Shown: piece after piece, positions 60,896-64,000 of the stretch
Layout: every line of letters starts with the position of its first letter
How positions within the stretch are numbered: position 1 is the first letter of the stretch
The notes under the pieces: model-generated
What the model was told of the DNA's origin: nothing
The model's database searches: none
What the model saw: only the letters and a program-made list of their open reading frames with translations
DNA from: Tigriopus japonicus
Lineage: Eukaryota; Arthropoda; Copepoda; Harpacticoida; Harpacticidae
Direction of reading: 5' to 3'
DNA: 64,000 nt
Assembly (NCBI GenBank): GCA_010645155.1
Contig: JAAGOF010000209.1
Location: forward strand, 195,733 to 259,732
Made by a program: the position numbers and the translations under genes

Positions 60896-61134
60896 TTTGG
60901 AGTTGGGAGTGTTGCCATTTTTGAGTCAAAGTTTAATGACTATTCAAAAAGGCACGTTGTATTAAACTTTTGACTAAGACCTAAACAAGGACCAATTTGG
61001 CAATACTTGAACGAAATCGATCTCGAGTTTCACTAGTACTTAGTGTTTAGTACTAAGTTTTGTGTTGGCAAGCTTTTTCACCCTTAAGGACCAAAATGGC
61101 AAACCTATGGCAAAAATCGAACTCGAAATCAGTA
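60896..61134. mobile_element. hAT MITE, about 239 bp, family member 3, in the M8 promoter region
   Basis: Starts tagtgatgggtttggagttg and ends gaactcgaaatcagta. The flanks cacttgag and ctgttgag match at six of eight. Shared blocks gtgttgccatttttgagtc and ggaccaatttggcaa tie it to the other two copies. It lies 130 bp upstream of the peptidase start codon. Confidence 0.85.
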
Positions 61135-61149
61135 CTGTTGAGGTAGTGT

Positions 61150-63277
61150 CAAATACAGAAGCTTCAGTGTCAAGCTGAACAAGCTTGAAATAGTGATCGA
61201 ATTCAATCTGATTTTCAATCTGATCAATCTCTTATCAGCAAGATACTTGTTTATGGTTGTCAACTCGTGTGAAAAAAGGAGCATTTATCAAAATCATGTC
61301 ATATGTGTTTGTTCAAAGATAATTTCACAAAGTCCTCCTTTTTTTAGACTTAAAACCAGGGGTGTCACGAAGATAAGGCAAGGATTTTCCGCAGTATTTA
61401 TAGTGGCAATGGTCCATTGTTATTGATGGTAATCCTAAAAGATTGAGCAAATTGAAAAGGTATGGAATCCTAACAGTAGCTTAAAACCATTTGAAAAAGG
61501 AGTTAGAGCATCCTCTCTACGTTTTTTGGTTTGCTTTGAATCATGTCTTGCATTTTGGGGCAGTATCAAAGTTTCATCAATCTCATTTCAAGCAAATGAT
61601 CATTCATACCAAGATTTAATGACTCATGTAAAAATGTCAACCCGAGAATACAGAGGCTAGATTTTAGACGCAAAGGTCGATCTCAAGATCGAACTTATAG
61701 TACTGAAGTACGATCTTGAGATCGATCTTTGGCGTCTAAAAAACTAGCCTCAGGTATGCATGTTTTAGGGGACGTACTACAAAAATTGTCTGATTTATTG
61801 TGAAACTGTGACTTTGTCATTTAATGTCTTTCCGGTTTTTTATGGGGATAGAACATCCTGATTTTGCCTTCACATGAGAAGGCCTAACATTTTGATGCAA
61901 TTCTATAGTTAGCAATACAAAGAAAACAATGGGCAAGCTTGTTATTTGGATTGCAAATTGCCTCTACTTCTTGATTGTCATAATATACCTATCAAGGGCA
62001 GGCAATATTTCATTAATTCATTACTGTTTCTAACCAAATCCATTTTTCTTGAGTATTGGTGGATTGAACCAAGCTTTTATGGGAAGTGCTTTTTACTTAC
62101 TTTTAAAAACTCTTCGTAATTTTCCTTTTAGTTTTGCTCCCCATGCTATAACAATAGAGCACAAGTCAATGATCTAAAGGCTCTTTCATCCTATTGAAAT
62201 CCAACTTTTTCAAAATCAAATTTCCCCCTGCCTCATACTACATAATACAAATTGTTGAAAATATTTTTTTTTGCACTAGCTAGTTTTACACATTCCTTAA
62301 CCAGCCAACTTATGATTTACTTGGTTATTAGGCCTGTTAATATATTGACAAAAATCAAGTTCAATTTTCTTGTTGCTACTTTTCAGCACATAATTTGTGG
62401 TTGAATTATTATTTTTTTCATTTTTTATAGATTTCTCTATTCCAAATACTCCAAAGTGCAACAAAAAGGAAAGAATTTCATAGTAGATTGATAATAAACC
62501 AAGGGAATAAATTGCTGTTGAAAAATCTAACCAATTTACTTAATACCAAGGAAAAAAAACAATGAACATAGGAATGATAACAATCCAAAGTCTACATATA
62601 AATTATTCTTAAAGCCATGTGTAACAAATAAATATTTGCAATCACGTAAATCAAATCTCTTATTTGACAGCAATTTTCAATTTCCCCTTACCTGCATTTT
62701 TACTTCATGGTCGTGAGAACTTTGTAATCAGTGCAAGATTCCTGTCACTGAGCACCACTTATGAAAGAAATTCAACTCTGATATTTTATCATCAATGTGC
62801 TCTCTGCAAGGCCTGCTCGACAACTGATTTTATTCCAATTTTCGTCAGTAAGGGAAGAAGATTCACGGTACCATCCTGATTGAAAACGAGCGCAAGATGA
62901 GGCCAGCCGAGTTAGTTCAGAAGAAGCTCGACCACGAATGTTTGTTCGTGCCTGTGAAATTCGATTTGAACCAAACGCAATTATCTCTACTCTAGTGACG
63001 TACTATCTACTCGCTCGTTTCGTCTCGTGTGGTGGAAAATATATTTAGTTTCTAGAAACTCCACCATGTAAAAACATCTTGAGGTCTGATCTGAAGAGCC
63101 TGTAAATACGTAGAAAGCAAATATGGGAGCATTTAGCAGTACATACACGATACGAAATGGGCTCAAGTGATGAACTGATAACAAATGGTTACAAAATCAA
63201 ATGATTTTGGTTGGTCTTCTTTTCAAGTGAAATTGCCTCCCCTTGCGGCAAATGACTCACCGCAATTTAACTAATTA
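61150..63277. other. Intergenic stretch with one hairpin
   Basis: Upstream of the peptidase gene. Besides the hairpin at 61653 there are only short frames and AT-rich DNA. Confidence 0.5.
61653..61751. repeat. Near-perfect hairpin, about 43-nt arms
   Basis: The arms start gaggctag and end ctagcctc; inner blocks tttagacgc, tcgatctcaagatcg and their complements agree with about four differences. The loop is about 12 nt. It could be a MITE or a precursor of a small RNA. Confidence 0.75.
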
Positions 63278-63279
63278 TA

Positions 63280-63741
63280 CAGGGTGTCTAGGAGTTGTTG
63301 GTGCATTGGAAAAATAGGTTTCCAATGGCTCCAAAACAAGTTAAAGAAAGAAATACTTGTGGATGTGACTGTGTTTCAGTAGAAAATAACTACGAACCCT
63401 TTTTAAGATTTCTTGTTTCAAGCTCTTCAACATATTTGACTTGTTTTGAGGGTATTATGCTCATACTTACAAGATTCTTTCACATTTTTAACATATTTTG
63501 GGGCAATGCTCTTGTACAATTGTTCCTCTTCATTTCAGGAGATTTAGAGATCCCCTGGGCCGTGTGATTAATGAAGTGTCCTTCCAATAAGAAACTGCAG
63601 TTACTTTATTGACTTGCGTTGTTTGAAATATTAAGAATGGTTCAAATATTGTGGCATGCATTCGAAACTGTGTTTTTCAGCAAAGTTGTGATCAGATTGG
63701 GAAGGAAAAACACGATGCAAAGTCAATTCTTGGACACCCTG
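63280..63741. mobile_element. mariner/Tc1-type MITE, 462 bp, TA target sites
   Basis: The ends cagggtgtctaggagttg and caattcttggacaccctg are inverted with two to three mismatches. Both are flanked by TA (63278-63279 and 63742-63743). Ends of the CAGGGTGTC type are common in mariner elements. No transposase frame. Confidence 0.75.
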
Positions 63742-63983
63742 TAAGTGGACATCACAAGGCAAAAGTGATCCCAAATCAGCCAAAATTAGGCATACAACAG
63801 ACTCTTCAGAGGAGACAGCACCCACAACAGGATAGGAGTGGACAATGAAAACTTGAACGAAGAGATCAAACATTAAAACTCATTGATGGCTAGGATTCTT
63901 ATTTGTTTTTCAGCACCCTCCAATGGAGAGTGGATGACTCAACTGAAATGGGTCTATGATTACCAGATAATTTAGTTATCTGT

Positions 63984-64000
63984 TAATTAGGTCAGGGGCC
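63984..64000. repeat. Start of another copy of the 43.8-kb fold-back repeat
   Basis: The last bases, ttaattaggtcaggggcc, match gttaattaggtcacgggcc of the fold-back at 43828-44390 with one difference. The copy is cut by the window end. Confidence 0.5.

Overview
This is a eukaryotic, AT-rich, intron-bearing animal window, probably from an arthropod. A small crustacean is my best guess, but that is inference and no species can be named. The evidence is GT-AG introns (several only 56-67 bp), an animal-type leishmanolysin-like (M8) peptidase, secreted PAN/Apple-like proteins, CR1/Jockey-type LINEs, a tRNA-derived SINE and a very high load of short hAT elements. A run of N at 20647-20999 is an assembly gap.

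Four spliced protein genes can be supported. (1) A plus-strand secreted, modular, cysteine-rich protein runs from before 13134 to 31271. It has PAN-like modules on mostly phase 1-1 exons, a large cysteine-rich exon and a 23-residue tandem repeat near its C-terminus. Its first exon was not found and its middle is partly lost in the gap. (2) A complete three-exon plus-strand gene at 38589-39506 encodes a 266-residue secreted or single-pass membrane protein with a Ser/Thr/Pro repeat tail. (3) A four-exon plus-strand gene at 42638-46843 encodes about 498 residues with PH-like character. (4) A complete seven-exon minus-strand M8 metallopeptidase at 46977-60766 encodes 664 residues, with signal peptide, Cys-switch, furin-like site, HELLH motif, third His and Met-turn. 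Genes 3 and 4 converge: their stops are about 130 bp apart and their poly(A) signals lie between them.

The rest is dominated by mobile DNA. A degraded CR1-like LINE (minus, 21000-25255) carries an ORF1 with CCCH zinc fingers. The same family supplies a rearranged copy (15.6-16.8 kb) and two 3' tips (about 5.0 and 33.8-34.1 kb). A second LINE (minus, 34381-35530) ends in a 22-bp perfect fold-back, and a third carries an RNase H domain (minus, 40335-41946). One tRNA-derived SINE copy keeps A and B boxes (35942-36168); another is a fragment at about 650-842.

At least eight hAT-type elements or near-identical remnants are delimited by YARNG-type termini, mostly with 8-bp target-site duplications (TSDs). 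They include a three-member family of about 240-317 bp, a 1.24-kb element whose TSD duplicates a splice donor, and 28-bp and 15-bp insertions still flanked by 8-bp TSDs. Fold-back elements and one mariner-like element with TA target sites are also present. 0-13 kb, 36.2-38.5 kb and 61.2-63.2 kb hold no gene I can support.
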